The translations under genes and the position numbers were made by a program. DNA of 14,502 bases, taken from positions 1 to 14,502 of the forward strand of contig WRCI01000023.1 of NCBI GenBank assembly GCA_009784145.1. Direction: 5' to 3'. Positions 13,582-14,502 of this stretch are shown in pieces (position 1 is the first letter of the stretch; each line of letters begins with the position of its first letter). Source of the stretch: Methanobrevibacter sp. GTDB lineage: Archaea; Methanobacteriota; Methanobacteria; Methanobacteriales; Methanobacteriaceae. The notes beneath the pieces were generated by a model. It made no database searches. It had not been told where the DNA came from and saw only the letters and a program-made list of their open reading frames with translations.

Positions 13582-14265
13582 TTAATGTTTTTCAGAAATC
13601 CTTTTATATTCTTCCACAATCAAATCTCCCGAAGAAGTACCTATTCTATCTACGCCTAGACTAATTAATCTCATAGCTGTTTTTATATCTTTTATTCCAC
13701 CAGATGCTTTTATTTTCATCTGGGGGGCTGTTTTTTGAATACTTATTATATCAGATATTTTTGGTGAAAGACCACTCATTCCTGTAGATGTTTTTATATA
13801 ATCAGCACCAGAGTTAGCTATTATTTCACTTACTTTGACTATTTCTTCATTATTTAAAAGTTCTGCTTCTATTATGACTTTTAAAACCTTTTCTCCACAC
13901 ACATTTTTTACTTTTTCTATCTCTTCAGCTACTGTATAATAATCTCTTGCTTTAAGAGCTTGAATATTCACAACCATATCTAACTCATCAATTCCATCTT
14001 TAATAGCTATTTTTGCTTCTTTTTTCTTTGCTTTAGGAGTAGTGAATCCAAGAGGAAATCCTGCAACAGTAACTAATTTGGTGGGACTGTCTTTTAGTAT
14101 TTCTTTTGTATATTTAACATAATATGGAGATACAACAACTGAGTAAAACTTGTATTCATTTGCTTTTTTAACTAAATAATCAATATCTTCTTTTTTTGAG
14201 AGATTATTTAAATTAGTATGATCTATTTTATTAGCTAATTCTTCTGCATTATTTATTTTTATCAT
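13582..14265 (-). CDS. deoC: Deoxyribose-phosphate aldolase (DeoC)
   Basis: Class I aldolase that interconverts 2-deoxy-D-ribose 5-phosphate with glyceraldehyde 3-phosphate and acetaldehyde, in deoxynucleoside breakdown. The 227-residue protein is a TIM barrel of normal archaeal/bacterial DeoC length. Signatures are IDHTNL at 14-19, FPLGFTTPKAK at 70-80, DELDMVVN at 93-100 with catalytic Asp96, YIKTSTG at 156-162 with Schiff-base Lys158, and KIKASGG at 184-190 with the second catalytic lysine Lys186. GTSSG (209-213) forms the phosphate-binding loop. All catalytic residues are present. The ATG is preceded on the - strand by AAAGGGAT. It is monocistronic in this window, with oligo-T just past the stop. 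Confidence 0.94.
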   Translation of the reverse strand: MIKINNAEELANKIDHTNLNNLSKKEDIDYLVKKANEYKFYSVVVSPYYVKYTKEILKDSPTKLVTVAGFPLGFTTPKAKKKEAKIAIKDGIDELDMVVNIQALKARDYYTVAEEIEKVKNVCGEKVLKVIIEAELLNNEEIVKVSEIIANSGADYIKTSTGMSGLSPKISDIISIQKTAPQMKIKASGGIKDIKTAMRLISLGVDRIGTSSGDLIVEEYKRISEKH

Positions 14266-14362
14266 ATTATCCCTTTGATAGTTTATAATTTTATTAAATT
14301 AATTTTTTTATTTAAATTTTATTTTATTTAATTTATATTTTGTTTTTAATTATAATTTTATT

Positions 14363-14502
14363 TTATAATAAAAATACAAGTATGGCAGTGTCCATTTTGT
14401 TCATGATATGGAAAAATTGTTTTGCCAATAATTTATTGACTATTGAATATTCATGATTTTTTGGAAATATAAGAAATTCGATAAAATTCTTCTTAAATAG
14501 CT
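14363..14502 (-). CDS. Possible 3' end of a gene entering from the right edge
   Basis: One - strand frame is open from the window edge to a TAA at 14363-14365, about 45 codons, and reads through a segment (14375-14440) with more GC than the neighbouring spacer. The C-terminal residues read NKMDTAILVFLL. No motif or family is recognised, and no start is visible because the window ends. A decayed mobile-element end is another possibility, given the TGGCAGTGTCCA stretch at 14383-14394. Confidence 0.25.
   Translation of the reverse strand, partial: LFKKNFIEFLIFPKNHEYSIVNKLLAKQFFHIMNKMDTAILVFLL

Overview
The window looks like chromosome from a very AT-rich methanogenic archaeon of the order Methanobacteriales, most likely Methanobrevibacter or a close relative. 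The evidence is an archaeal histone with a textbook archaeal promoter, genes for coenzyme F420 (CofH), methanopterin (MptG), coenzyme B (homoaconitase-type small subunit) and tetraether lipid (Tes) synthesis, archaeal GGTGAT/GGAGGTGA ribosome-binding sites, and coding DNA that is AT-rich with almost pure A+T spacers.

Layout. 0.2-6.3 kb: five genes on the + strand: tes (tetraether lipid synthase), mptG (beta-RFAP synthase), a LeuD/HacB-type hydro-lyase small subunit, an HVO_0476-type zinc-ribbon protein, and an archaeal MiaB/MtaB-like tRNA methylthiotransferase. They are separated by 200-330 bp spacers that are not operon-like. 6.6-7.7 kb: cofH on the - strand. 8.1-9.1 kb: a lone RhuM-family gene, probably accessory. 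9.7-9.9 kb: a histone gene with clear promoter and terminator. 10.4-10.55 kb: tRNA-Val(GAC) and tRNA-Phe(GAA), 2 nt apart. 10.76-10.93 kb: a 54-residue Cys-rich protein. 11.2-12.9 kb: a divergent second cofH paralogue followed by a flavodoxin-fold gene. 12.9-13.6 kb: a 658 bp stretch with no large gene that holds a relic of a third cofH 3' end and a near-palindromic element with strong Shine-Dalgarno sequences facing inward from both ends, enclosing small ORFs on both strands. 13.6-14.3 kb: deoC on the - strand.

How the genes work together. The metabolic genes serve methanogen cofactors and membrane: F420 (cofH), tetrahydromethanopterin (mptG), coenzyme B (HacB candidate), GDGT lipid (tes). 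The second CofH-like radical SAM protein has changed several residues that the first copy keeps, and it sits beside a flavodoxin-like gene, so it may have a different substrate.

The most unusual global feature is that most spacers in the first 8 kb, plus one at 11 kb, hold a short tandem-repeat array with its own private unit length (20, 26, 28, 30, 32, 33, 36, 39 or 61 bp, and a 12 bp one at the left edge). In two cases the array incorporates the last codons and stop codon of the upstream gene. The other candidates for new biology are the element at 13.06-13.20 kb, the cofH relic, and the diverged CofH paralogue.
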